DNA of 64,000 nucleotides from Cherax quadricarinatus (taxonomy: Eukaryota > Arthropoda > Malacostraca > Decapoda > Parastacidae): positions 30,994,414 through 31,058,413 of the forward strand of contig NC_091303.1 in the NCBI RefSeq assembly GCF_038502225.1, read 5' to 3'. Positions 1-13,200 of the stretch are shown piece by piece. Position 1 is the stretch's first letter. The number at the start of each line of letters is the position of its first letter. The notes under the pieces are model-generated. The model saw only the letters and a list, made by a program, of their open reading frames with translations. It did no database searches and was not told where the DNA came from. Made by a program: the position numbers and the translations under genes.

Positions 1-926
1 TAATTGTTTGCTTGCAGAAATGGGTATAAATGCACACACATTGTATAGCTAGTCGATAATAGAGTCAGGGTGGACAACATCATGTAATTATGTAAATACT
101 TTTAGAAGGGTACCCAGAGTGTAACGAATTCCATGGATATAGTATAATTGTACGTATGTGCACCAGTGTTTTTATAACAAAAGGAAAAAAAAAGCCTGTA
201 TTACGGTCAGGGCAGTGCTGTCCTCTGAGTCACATGTCACACCTTAGGAAATGCTACTGTCAGTCATTGTTCGCAGATGTGAGGGTGCAACAACGTTTGT
301 AGACGAGTGGTCAACTGATGTTCAGCCCTGCGGACAACCTGTATATAGAAGATTTTAGTTCCAGTGCTGACGTCTCCGGACTCTCTCCTCGATGAAACAG
401 CGCGGGCAAACCAGTTTTCTCTTCCCCTGGTTGGGAAAGTTTTTTTTGCCTGTTGCATTTTTATGTCCATTTTTTATTTACTAGTGAGCGAAAGCCAGTC
501 CCTCTCTGGGGTAGCTAGTGTACGTAATTCCTTTATACCTACGGGCCCACCAGTATTGTCGCGTCGGGACGACGCGCGGTAAGTGGCCTAGCGTATGTAG
601 ACAGCCTGTACTGTCTGCACAGACAGCCCATGCTGTCTGCCAGCTTAGTTCATAGTTTGCGCCACTCAGGTGCTGCCCTCTGTAGCCAGGCCTCTATGTA
701 GGCACGCCAGCCTGCTGGCCCATGCCTTTCCCTCACTCCTAGGCCGACCGACTTGACAGACACAAGTGCTCCCCCTCCACGGACTGGCTTGCGGTCACTC
801 CCTCACACTGCCCGTTGTGTACTCACTCCTACCCAATTAAAGCCAAACTAGTCCACGGCCATATCATTGCTACCTACGCTACCTCCATCGGCACTAAACC
901 GTTGTTCAGCAGAAGAATAGAAATAA
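1..926. other. Left flank of the satellite, no gene recognised
   Basis: This is non-repetitive DNA with no open frame that resembles a known protein. A TATAAA-like string lies near 25-32. Isolated ACTAGT hexamers, the building block of the adjoining satellite, already occur near 479-486 (TTTACTAGTGAG) and 848-853. The 550-926 part is GC-richer and might be an old LTR or other transposon end, but I see no terminal repeat, primer site or coding domain to support that. Confidence 0.5.
599..639. repeat. Two tandem short hairpins
   Basis: Two adjacent inverted repeats are visible. The first is AGACAG/CTGTCT (599-604 with 611-616). The second is CAGACAGC/GCTGTCTG (620-627 with 632-639), with a 4-nt loop. 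The arms share the core AGACAG, so they look like a duplicated stem. No function is evident. Confidence 0.6.
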
Positions 927-3900
927 CACTAGTCACTAGTGAACTAGTCACTAGTGAACTAGTCACTAGTGAACTAGTCACCAGTGAACTAGTCACTAGT
1001 GAACTAGTCACCAGTGAACTATTCACTAGTTCACTAGTGAACTATTCACTAGTGAGCTAGTCACTAGTGAACTAGTCACTAGTGAGCTGGTCACTAGTGA
1101 ACTATTCACTAGTGAACTAGTCACTAGTGAACTAGTCACTAGTGAACTAGTTCACTAGTAAACTAGTCACCAGTGAACTAGTCACTAGTGAACTAGTCAC
1201 CAATGAACTAGTCACTCGTTCACTAGTGAACTATTCACTAGTGAGCTAGTCACTAGTGAACTATTCACTAGTGAACTAGTCACTATTTCACTAGTGAACT
1301 ATTCACTAGTGAACTAGTCACTAGTGAACTAGTCACTAGTAAAATAGTCACTAGTGAACTAGTTCACTAGTGAACTAGTCACCAGTGAACTAGTTCACTA
1401 GTGAACTAGTCACCAGTGAACTAGTTCACTAGTAAACTAGTCACCAGTGAACTAGTCACTAGTGAACTAGTTCACTAGTGAACTAGTTCACTAGTGAACC
1501 AGTCACCAGTGAACTAGTCACTAGTTCACTAGTGAACTAGTCATCAGTGAACTAGTCACTAGTGAACTAGTCACTAGTGAACTAGTCACTAGTTCACTAG
1601 TGAACTAGTCATCAGTGAACTAGTCACTAGTGAACTAGTCACTAGTGAACTAGTCACTAGTGAACTAGTCACCAGTGAACTAGTCACTAGTGAACCAGTT
1701 CACTATTGAACTAATCACCAGTGAACTAGACACTAGTGAACTAGTTCACTAGTGAACTAGTCACCAGTGAACAAGTCGCCAGTGAACTAGTCACTAGTGA
1801 ACTAGTTCACTAGTGAACTAGTCACCAGTAAACTAGTCACTAGTCAACTAGTTCACTAGTGAACTAGTCACTAGTGAACCAGTCACTAGTGAACTAGTCA
1901 CTAGTTAACTAGTCACTAGTGAACTAGTCACCAGTGAAATAGTCACTAGTGAACTAGTCACCAGTGAACTAGTCACTAGTGAACTAGTTCACTAGTGAAC
2001 TAGTCATCAGTGAACCAGTCACTAGTGAACTAGTTCACTTATGATCTAGTCACTAGACAACTAGTCACTAGTGAACTAGTCACTAGTGAACTAGTCACTA
2101 GTGAGCTAGTCACTAGTGAACTAGTCACTAGTGAACTAGCCACTAGTGAGCTTGCCGCTAGTGAACTAATCACTAGTGAGCTAGTCACTAGTGAACTAGT
2201 CACAAGTGAACTAGTCAATAGTGAGCTAGTCACTAGTGAACTAGACACTAGTGAACTAGTCACTAGTGAGCTAGTCACTAGTGAACTAGTCACTAGTGAA
2301 CTAGTCACTAGTGAGCTAGTCATTAGTGAGCTAGTCACTAGTGACCTAGCCACTAGTGAACTAGACACTAGTGAACTAGTCACTAGTGAACTAGTCACTA
2401 GTTAGCTAGATACTAGTGAGCAAGTCACTAGTTCACTAGCCGCTAGTGAACTAGTCACTAGTGAGCTAGTCACTAGTGAGCAAGTCACTAGTGAACTAGT
2501 CACTAGTGAGCTAGTCACTAGTGAACTAGTCACTAGTTAGCTAGTAACTAGTGAACTATTCGCAAGTGAACTAGTCACTAGTGAGCTACACACTAGTCCA
2601 CTAGTGACTAGCCGCTAGTGAACTAGTCACTAGTGAACTAGACACTAGTGAGCTAGTCACTAGTGAACTAGTCACTAGTGAGCTAGTCACTAGTGAACTA
2701 GTCACTAGTGAGCTACTCACTATTGAACTAGTCACTAATGAGCTGGTCACTACTGAGCTAGTCACTAGTTCACTTGCCGCTAGTGAACTAGTCACTAGTG
2801 AACTACTCACTAGTGAGCTAGTCACTAGTGAACTAGTGAACCAGTCACTAGTGAACTAGTCACTAGTGAGCTAGTCACTAGTGAACTAGACACTATTGAG
2901 CTAGTCACTAATGAGCTATTCACTAGTTCACCAGCCACTAGTGAACTAGTCACTAGTGAACTAGTCACCAGTGAACTAGTCACTAGTGAACTAGTCACCA
3001 GTGAACTATTCACTAGTTCACTAGTGAACTATTCACTAGTGAGCTAGTCACTAGTGAACTAGTCACTAGTGAGCTGGTCACTAGTGAACTATTCACTAGT
3101 GAACTAGTCACTAGTGAACTAGTCACTAGTGAACTAGTTCACTAGTGAACTAGTCACCAGTGAACTAGTCACTTGTGAACTAGTAACCAATGAACTAGTC
3201 ACTCGCTCACTAGTGAACTATTCACTAGTGAGCTAGTCACCAGTGAACTATTCACTAGTGAACTAGTCATTATTTCACTAGTGAACTATTCACTAGTGAA
3301 CTAGTCACTAGTGAACTAGTCACTAGTAAACTAGTCACTAGTGAACTAGTTCACTAGTGAACAAGTCACCAGTGAACTAGTTCACTAGTAAACTAGTCAC
3401 CAGTGAACTAGTCACTAGTGAACTAGTCACTAGTTCACTAGTGAACTAGTTCACTAGTGAACTTGTTCACTAGTGAACTAGTTCACTAGTGAACTAGTCA
3501 CCAGTGAACTAGTCACTAGTTCACTAGTGAACTAGTCATCAGTGAACTAGTCACTAGTGAACTAGTCACTAGTGAACTAGTCACTAGTTCACTAGTGAAC
3601 TAGTCATCAGTGAACTAGTCACTAGTGAACTAGTCACTAGTGAACTAGTCACTAGTGAACTAGTCACCAGTGAACTAGTCACTAGTGAACCAGTTCACTA
3701 TTGAACTAATCACCAGTGAACTAGACACTAGTGAACTAGTTCACTAGTGAACTAGTCACCAGTGAACAAGTCGCCAGTGAACTAGTCACTAGTGAACTAG
3801 TTCACTAGTGAACTAGTCACCAGTACACTAGTCACTAGTCAACTAGTTCACTAGTGAACTAGTCACTAGTGAACTAGTCTCTAGTGAACTAGTCACTAGT

Positions 3901-5161
3901 TAACTAGTCACTAGTGAACTAGTCACCAGTGAAATAAACACTAGTGAACTAGTCACCAGTGAACTAGTCACTAGTGAACTAGTTCACTAGTGAACTAGTC
4001 ATCAGTGAACCAGTCACTAGTGAACTAGTTCACTCATGAACTAGTCACTAGACAACTAGTCACTAGTGAACTAGTCACTAGTGAACTAGTCACTAGTGAG
4101 CTAGTCACTAGTGAACTAGTCACTAGTGAACTAGCCACTAGTGAGCTTGCCGCTAGTGAACTAATCACTAGTGAACTAGTCACTAGTGAACTAGTCACTA
4201 GTGAACTAGTCAATAGTGAGCTAGTCACTAGTGAACTAGACACTAGTGAACTAGTCACTAGTGAGCTAGTCACTAGTGAACTAGTCACTAGTGAACTAGT
4301 CACTAGTGAGCTAGTCATTAGTGAGCTAGTCACTAGTGACCTAGCCACTAGTGAACTAGACACTAGTGAACTAGTCACTAGTTAGCTAGTCACTAGTGAA
4401 CTAATCGCAAGTGAACTAGTCACTAGTGAGCTACACACTAGTCCACTAGTGACTAGCCGCTAGTGAACTAGTCACTAGTGAACCAGACACTAGTGAGCTA
4501 GTCACTAGTGAACTAGTCACTAGTGAGCTAGTCACTATTGAACTAGTCACTAGTGAGCTACTCACTAGTGAACTAGTCACTAATGAGCTGGTCACTACTG
4601 AGCTAGTCACTAGTTCACTTGCCGCTAGTGAACTAGTCACTAGTGAACTACTCACTAGTGAGCTAGTCACTAGTGAACTAGTGAACCAGTCACTAGTGAA
4701 CTAGTCACTAGTGAGCTAGTCACTAGTGAACTAGACACTATTGAGCTAGTCACTAATGAGCTATTCACTAGTTCACCAGCCACTAGTGAACTAGTCACTA
4801 GTGAACTAGTCACCAGTGAACTAGTCACTAGTGAACTAGTCACCAGTGAACTATTCACTAGTTCACTAGTGAACTATTCACTAGTGAGCTAGTCACTAGT
4901 GAACTATTCCCTAGTGAACTAGTCACTAGTGAACTAGTCACTAGTGAACTAGTTCACTAGTAAATTAGTCATCAGTGAACTAGTCACTAGTGAACTAGTC
5001 ACCAATGAACTTGTCACTCGTTCACTAGTGAACTATTCACTAGTGAGCTAGTCACTAGTGAACTATTCACTAGTGAACTAGTCACTATTTCACTAGTGAA
5101 CTAGTCACTAGTGAACTAGTCACTAGTAAACTAGTCACTAGTGAACTAGTTCACTAGTGAA

Positions 5162-5207
5162 CTAGTTGACTAGTGACTAGTTTACTGGTGACTAGTTCAC
5201 TAGTGAA
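5162..5207 (-). repeat. 46-bp inverted segment in the otherwise one-directional array
   Basis: The plus strand here reads as the reverse complement of a segment found in forward orientation near 1,811, 5,665, 7,556, 9,428, 13,462, 15,385 and 17,247. Together with the adjoining forward unit it makes a perfect 30-bp palindrome at 5,187-5,216, extendable to about 52 bp with one mismatch. The homologous position in the second 7.8-kb super-repeat (near 13,010) lacks the segment, so it was gained after that duplication or lost there. Confidence 0.75.
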
Positions 5208-8200
5208 CTAGTCACCAGTGAACTAGTTCACAAGTGAACTAGTCACCAGTGAACTAGTTCACTAGTAAACTAGTCACCAGTGAACTAGTCACTAGTGAAC
5301 TAGTTCACTAGTGAACTAGTTCACTAGTGAACTAGTCACCAATGAACTAGTCACTAGTTCACTAGTGAACTAGTCATCAGTGAACTAGTCACTAGTGAAC
5401 TAGTCACTAGTGAACTAGTCACTAGTTCACTAGTGAACTAGTCATCAGTGAACTAGTCACTAGTGAACTAGTCACTAGTGAACTAGTCACTAGTGAACTA
5501 GTCACTAGTGAACTAGTCACCAGTGAACTAGTCACTAGTGAACCAGTTCACTATTGAACTAATCACCAGTGAACTAGACACTAGTGAACTAGTTCACTAG
5601 TGAACTAGTCACCAGTGAACAAGTCGCCAGTGAACTAGTCACTAGTGAACTAGTTCACTAGTGAACTAGTCACCAGTACACTAGTCACTAGTCAACTAGT
5701 TCACTAGTGAACTAGTCACTAGTGAACTAGTCACTAGTTAACTAGTCACTAGTGAACTAGTCACCAGTGAAATAGTCACTAGTGAACTAGTCACCAGTGA
5801 ACTAGTCACTAGTGACCTAGTTCACTAGTGAACTAGTCATTAGTGAACCAGTCACTAGTGAACTAGTTCACTTATGAACTAGTCACTAGTGAACTAGTCA
5901 CTAGTGAACTAGTCACTAGTGAGCTAGTCACTAGTGAACTAGTCACTAGTGAACTAGCCACTAGTGAACTTGCCGCTAGTGAACTAATCACTAGTTAACT
6001 AGTCACTAGTGAACTAGTCACTAGTGAACTAGTTAATAGTGAGCTAGTCACTAGTGAACTAGACACTAGTGAACTAGTCACTAGTGAGCTAGTCACTAGT
6101 GAACTAGTCACTAGTGAACTAGTCACTAGTGAGCTAGTCATTAGTGAGCTAGTCACTAGTGACCTAGCCACTAGTGAACTAGACACTAGTGAACTAGTCA
6201 CTAGTGAACTAGTCACTAGTTAGCTAGATACTAGTGAGCAAGTCACTAGTTCACTAGCCGCTAGTGAACTAGTCACTAGTGAGCTAGTCACTAGTGAGCA
6301 AGTCACTAGTGAACTAGTCACTAGTGAGCTAGTCACTAGTGAACTAGTCACTAGTTAGCTAGTCACTAGTGAACTATTCGCAAATGAACTAGTCACTACT
6401 GAGCTACACACTAGTCCACTAGTGACTAGCCGCTAGTGAACTAGTCACTAGTGAACTAGACACTAGTGAGCAAGTCACTAGTGAACTATTCACTAGTGAG
6501 CTAGTCACTAGTGAACTAGTCACTAGTGAACTACTCACTAGTGAACTAGTCACTAATGAGCTGATCACTAGTGAACTAGTCACTAGTGAACTACTCACTA
6601 GTGAGCTAGTCACTAGTGAACTAGTGAACCAGTCACTAGTGAACTAGTCACTAGTGAGCTAGTCACTAGTGAACTAGACACTATTGAGCTAGTCACTAAT
6701 GAGCTATTCACTAGTTCACCAGCCACTAGAGAACTAGTCACTAGTGAACTAGTCACCAGTGAACTAGTCACTAGTGAACTAGTCACCAGTGAACTATTCA
6801 CTAGTTCACTAGTGAACTATTCACTAGTGAGCTAGTCACTAGTGAACTAGTCACTAGTGAGCTGGTCACTAGTGAACTATTCACTAGTGAACTAGTCACT
6901 AGTGAACTAGTCACTAGTGAACTAGTTCACTAGTGAACTAATCACCAGTGAACTAGTCACTAGTGAACTAGTAACCAATGAACTAGTCACTCGTTCACTA
7001 GTGAACTATTCACTAGTGAGCTAGTCACTAGTGAACTATTCACTAGTGAACTAGTCAATATTTCACTAGTGAACTATTCACTAGAGAACTAGTCACTAGT
7101 GAACTAGTCACTAGTAAACTAGTCACTAGTGAACTAGTTCACTAATGAACTAGTCACCAGTGAACTAGTTCACTAGTAAACTAGTCACCAGTGAACTAGT
7201 CACTAGTGAACTAGTTCACTAGTGAACTAGTTCACTAGTGAACTAGTCACCAGTGAACTAGTCACTAGTTCACTAGTGAACTAGTCATCAGTGAACTAGT
7301 CACTAGTGAACTAGTCACTAGTGAACTAGTCACTAGTTCACTAGTGAACTAGTCATCAGTGAACTAGTCACTAGTGAACTAGTCACTAGTGCACTAGTCA
7401 CTAGTGAACTAGTCACCAGTGAACTAGTCACTAGTGAACCAGTTCACTTTCAACTAATCACCAGTGAACTAGACACTAGTGAACTAGTTCACTAGTGAAC
7501 TAGTCACCAGTGAACAAGTCGCCAGTGAACTAGTCACTAGTGAACTAGTTCACTAGTGAACTAGTCACCAGTAAACTAGTCACTAGTCAACTAGTTCACT
7601 AGTGAACTAGTCACTAGTGAACTAGTCACTAGTGAACTAGTCACTAGTTAACTAGTCACTAGTGAACTAGTCACCAGTGAAATAGTCACTAGTGAACTAG
7701 TCACCAGTGAACTAGTCACTAGTGAACTAGTCATCAGTGAACCAGTCACTAGTGAACTAGTTCACTTATGAATTAGTCACTAGACAACTAGTCACTAGTG
7801 AACTAGTCACTAGTGAACTAGTCACTAGTGAGCTAGTCACTAGTGAACTAGTCACTAGTGAACTAGCCACTAGTGAGCTTGCCGCTAGTGAACTAATCAC
7901 TAGTGAACTAGTCACTAGTGAACTAGTCACTAGTGAACTAGTCAATAGTGAGCTAGCCACTAGTGAACTAGACACTAGTGAACTAGTCACTAGTGAGCTA
8001 GTCACTAGTGAACTAGTCACTAGTGAACTAGTCACTAGTGAGCTAGTCAGTGAGCTAGTCACTAGTGACCTAGCCACTAGTGAACTAGACACTAGTGAAC
8101 TAGTCACTAGTGAACTAGTCACTAGTTAGCTAGATACTAGTGAGCAAGTCACTAATTCACTAGCCGCTAGTGAACTAGTAACTAGTGAGCTAGTCACTAG

Positions 8201-9754
8201 TGAGCAAGTCACTAGTGAACTAGTCACTAGTGAGCTAGTCACTAGTGAACTAGTCACTAGTTAGCTAGTCACTAGTGAACTAATCGCAAGTGAACTAGTC
8301 ACTAGTGAGCTACACACTAGTCCACTAGTGACTAGCCGCTAGTGAACTAGTCACTAGTGAACTAGACACTAGTGAGCTAGTCACTAGTGAACTAGTCACT
8401 AGTGAGCTAGTCACTAGTGAACTAGTCACTAGTGAGCTACTCACTAGTGAACTAGTCACTAATGAGCTGGTCACTACTGAGCTAGTCACTAGTTCACTTG
8501 CCGCTAGTGAACTAGTCACTAGTGAACTACTCACTAGTGAGCTAGTCACTAGTGAACTAGTGATCCAGTCACTAGTGAACTAGTCACTAGTGAGCTAGTC
8601 ACTAGTGAACTAGACACTATTGAGCTAGTCACTAATGAGCTATTCACTAGTTCACCAGCCACTAGTGAACTAGTCACTAGTGAACTAGTCACAAGTGAAC
8701 TAGTCACTAGTGAACTAGTCACCAGTGAACTATTCACTAGTTCACTAGTGAACTATTCACTAGTGAGCTAGTCACTAGTGAACTAGTCACTAGTGTGCTG
8801 GTCACTAGTGAACTATTCCCTAGTGAACTAGTCACTAGTGAACTAGTCACTAGTGAACTAGTTCACTAGTGAACTAGTCACCAGTGAACTAGTCACTAGT
8901 GAACTTGTAACCAATGAACTAGTCACTCGTTCACTAGTGAACTATTCACTAGTGAGCTAGTCACTAGTGAACTATTCACTAGTGAACTAGTCACTATTTC
9001 ACTAGTGAACTATTCACTAGTGAACTAGTGAACTAGTCACTAGTGAACTAGTCACTAGTAAACTAGTTCACTAGTGAACTAGTCACCAGTGAACTAGTTC
9101 ACTAGTAAACTAGTCACCAGTGAACTAGTCACTAGTGAACTAGTTCACTAGTGATCTAGTTCACTAGTGAACTAGTCACCAGTGAACTAGTCACTAGTTA
9201 ACTAGTTCACTAGTGAACTAGTCATCAGTGAACTAGTCACTAGTGAACTAGTCACTAGTGAACTAGTCACTAGTGAAATAGTCACCAGTGAACTAGTCAC
9301 TAGTGAACCAGTTCACTAGTGAACTAATCACCAGTGAACTAGACACTAGTGAACTAGTTCACTAGTGAACTAGTCACCAGTGAACTAGTCGCCAGTGAAC
9401 TAGTCACTAGTGAACTAGTTCACTAGTGAACTAGTCACCAGTAAACTAGTCACTAGTCAACTAGTTCACTAGTGAACTAGTCACTAGTGAACTAGTCACT
9501 AGTGAACTAGTCACTAGTTAACTAGTCACTAGTGAACTAGTCACAAGTGAACTAGTCACTAGTGAACTAGTCACCAGTGAACTAGTCACTAGTGAACTAG
9601 TTCACTAGTGAACTAGTCATCAGTGAACCAGTCACTAGTGAACTAGTTCACTTATGAACTAGTCACTAGAGAACTAGTCACTAGTGAACTAGTCACTAGT
9701 GAACTAGTCACTAGTGAGCTAGTCACTAGTGAACTAGTCACTAGTGAACTAGCC

Positions 9755-10270
9755 TGAACCAGTCACTAGTGAACAAGTCCCTAGTGAGCTAGTCACTAGT
9801 TCACTAGCCGCTAGTGAACTAGTCACTAGTGAACCAGTCACTAGTGAACTAGTCAAAAGTGAGCTAGTTATTAATGAACTAGTCACTAGTGAGCTAGTCA
9901 CTAGTGAGCTAGCAGCTAGTGAACAAGTCACTAGTGAACTAGTCTCAAGTGAACTAGTCACTAGTGAGCGAGTCTCTAGTGAACTAGTAACTAGTGAGCT
10001 AGTCACTAGTGAGCTAGTCACTAGTGAACTTGTCACTAGTGAGCTAGTCACTAGTGAACTAGTCACTAGTGAATTAGTCACTAGTGAGCTAGTCACTAGT
10101 GAACTAGACACTAATGAACTAGTCACTAGTGAACTAGCCGCTAGTGAATTAGTCACTAGTGAACTAGTCACTAGCTCACTAGTCACTAGTGAACTAGTCG
10201 CTAGTGAGCTATTCACTAGTGAGCTAGTCACTAGTGAGCTAGTCACTAGTTCACTCACTAGTGAGCTTGC
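9755..10270 (+). repeat. Extra ~0.5-kb block copied from the distal part of the array
   Basis: The normal unit order breaks out of phase at 9,754 (AACTAGCC followed by TGAACCAG) and resumes near 10,256. The equivalent site in the second 7.8-kb super-repeat (about 17,562-17,580) lacks the block and reads straight through. The 501 bp from 9,755 to 10,255 match 28,877-29,392 almost base for base, including the private variants GAACAAGTCCC and GAGCGAGTCTC, apart from one missing 15-bp unit and a few substitutions. The copy at 24.1 kb lacks those private variants. One 15-bp unit is duplicated at the right junction. Confidence 0.8.
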
Positions 10271-13200
10271 CACTAGTGAGCTTGCCGCTAGTGAACTAGT
10301 CACTAGTGAACTAGTCACTAGTGAACTAGTCAATAGTGAGCTAGTCACTAGTGAACTAGACACTACTGAACTAGTCACTAGTGAGCTAGTCACTAGTGAA
10401 CTAGTCACTAGTGAACTAGTCACTAGTGAGCTAGTCATTAGTGAGCTAGTCACTAGTGACCTAGCCACTAGTGAACTAGACACTAGTGAGCTAGTCACTA
10501 GTGAACGAGTCACTAGTTAGCTAGACACAAGTGAGCAAGTCACTAGTTCACTAGCTGCTAGTGAACTAGTCACTAGTGAGCTAGACACTAGTGAGCTAGT
10601 CACTAGTGAACTAGTCACTAGTGAGCTAGTCACTAGTGAACTAGTCCCTAGTTAGCTAGTCACTACTGAACTAATCGCAAGTGAACTAGTCACTAGTGAG
10701 CTACTCACTAGTCCACTAGTGACTAGCCGCTAGTGAAGTAGTCACTAGTGAACTAGACACTAATGAGCTAGTCACTAGTGAACTAGTCACTAGTGAGCTA
10801 GTCACTAGTGAACTAGTCACTAGTGAGCTACTCACTAGTGAACTAGTCACTAGTGAGCTGGTCACTACTGAGCTAGTCACTAGTTCACTTGCCGCTAGTG
10901 AACTAGTCACTAGCGAACTAGTCACTAGTGAACTACTCACTAGTGAGCTAGTCACTAGTGAACTAGTGAACCAGTCACTAGTGAACTAGTCACTAGTGAG
11001 CTAGTCACTAGTGAGCTAGAGACTATTGAGCTAGTCACTAATGAGCTATTCACTAGTTCACCAGCCGCTAGTGAACTAGTCACTAGTGAACTAGTCACTA
11101 GTGAGCTAGTCACTAGTGAACTACTCACTAGTGAGCTTGTCACTAGTTCACTAGCGAACTAGACACCAGTGAGCTAATCACTAGTGAGCTAGTCACTAGT
11201 GAACTAGTCACTAGTAAGCTTGTCACTAGTTCACTAGTGAACTAGTCACTAGTGAAATAGTCACAAGTGAGCTAGTCACTAGTAAACTAGTCACTAGTAA
11301 ACTAGTCACAAGTGAACTTGTCACTAGCGAGCTAGTCACTAGTGAACTACTCACTAGCGAACTAGTCACTAGTGAACTAGTCACTAGTAAACTAGTCACT
11401 AGTGAACTAGTCACTAGTGAACTTGTCACTAGCGAGCTGGTCACTAGTAAACTAGTCACTTGTGAACTAGTCACTAGTGAACTAGTCGCTAGTGAACAAG
11501 TCACTAGTAAACTAATCACTACTGAACTAGTCACTAGTGAACTAGTCACTAGTGAACTAGTCACTAGTGAACTAGTTCACTAGTGAACTAGCCACCAGTG
11601 AACTAATCACTAGTGAACTAGTCACCAGTGAACTAGTCGCTAGTTCACTAGTGAACTTTTCACTAGTGAGCTAGTCACTCGTTCACTAGTGAACTAGTCA
11701 CCAGTCACTAGTCCACTAGTCACTAGTGATCTAGTCACTAGTGAACTAGTCACTAGTGTGCTGGTCACTAGTGAACTATTCACTACTGAACTAGTCACTA
11801 GTGAACTAGTCACTAGTCCACTAGTCACTAGTGAACTAGTCACTAGTGAACTAGTCGCTATTTCACTAGTAAACTATTCACTAGTGAGCTATTCACTCGT
11901 TCACTAGAGAACTAGTCACTAGTGAACTAGTCACTAGTGAACTAGTCACTAGTGAGCTTGTCACCAGTGAACTAGTTACTAGTTCACTAGTGAACTATTC
12001 ACTAGTGAGCTAGTCACTAGTGAACTCACTAGTGAACTATTCACTAGTGAGCAAGTCACTAGTGAACTAGTCAATAGTGAGCTAGTCACTAGTGAACTAG
12101 TCACTAGTGAACTAGTCACTAGTGAACTAGTCACTAGTGAACTAGTTTGAGCTAATCACTAGTGACCTAGCCACTAGTGAACTAGACACTAGTGAACTAG
12201 TCACTAGTTAGCTAGTCACTAGTGAACTAATCGCAAGTGAACTAGTCACTAGTGAGCTACACACTAGTCCACTAGTGACTAGCCGCTAGTGAACTAGTCA
12301 CTAGTGAACTAGACACTAGTGAGCTAGTCACTAGTGAACTAGTCACTAGTGAGCTAGTCACTAGTGAACTAGTCACTAGTGAGCTACTACTAGTGAACTA
12401 GTCACTATGAGCTGGTCACTACTGAGCTAGTCACTAGTTCACTTGCCGCTAGTGAACTAGTCACTAGTGAACACTACTAGTGAGCTAGTCACTAGTGAAC
12501 TAGTGAACCAGTCACTAGTGAACTAGTCACTGGTGAGCTAGTCACTAGTGAACTAGACACTATTGAGCTAGTCACTAATGAGCTATTCACTAGTTCACCA
12601 GCCACTAGTGAACTAGTCACTAGTGAACTAGTCACCAGTGAACTAGTCACTAGTGAACTAGTCACCAGTGAACTATTCACTAGTTCACTAGTGAACTATT
12701 CACTAGTGAGCTAGTCACTAGTGAACTAGTCACTAGTGAGCTGGTCACTAGTGAACTATTCCCTAGTGAACTAGTCACTAGTGAACTAGTCACTAGTGAA
12801 CTAGTTCACTACTGAACTAGTCACCAGTGAACTAGTCACTAGTGAACTAGTAACCAATGAACTAGTCACTCGTTCACTAGTGAACTATTCACTAGTGAGC
12901 TAGTCACTAGTGAACTATTCACTAGTGAACTAGTCACTATTTCACTAGTGAACTAGTCACTAGTGAACTAGTCACTAGTAAACTAGTCACTAGTGAACTA
13001 GTTCACTAGTGAACTAGTCACCAGTGAACTAGTTCACAAGTGAACTAGTCACCAGTGAACTAGTTCACTAGTAAACTAGTCACCAGTGAACTAGTCACTA
13101 GTGAACTAGTTCACTAGTGAACTAGTTCACTAGTGAACTAGTCACCAATGAACTAGTCACTAGTTCACTAGTGAACTAGTCATCAGTGAACTAGTCACTA

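Noticed and set aside
815..1060. Frame running from unique flank into the satellite
   Set aside because: It has no ATG at its start, no similarity, and more than half is satellite.
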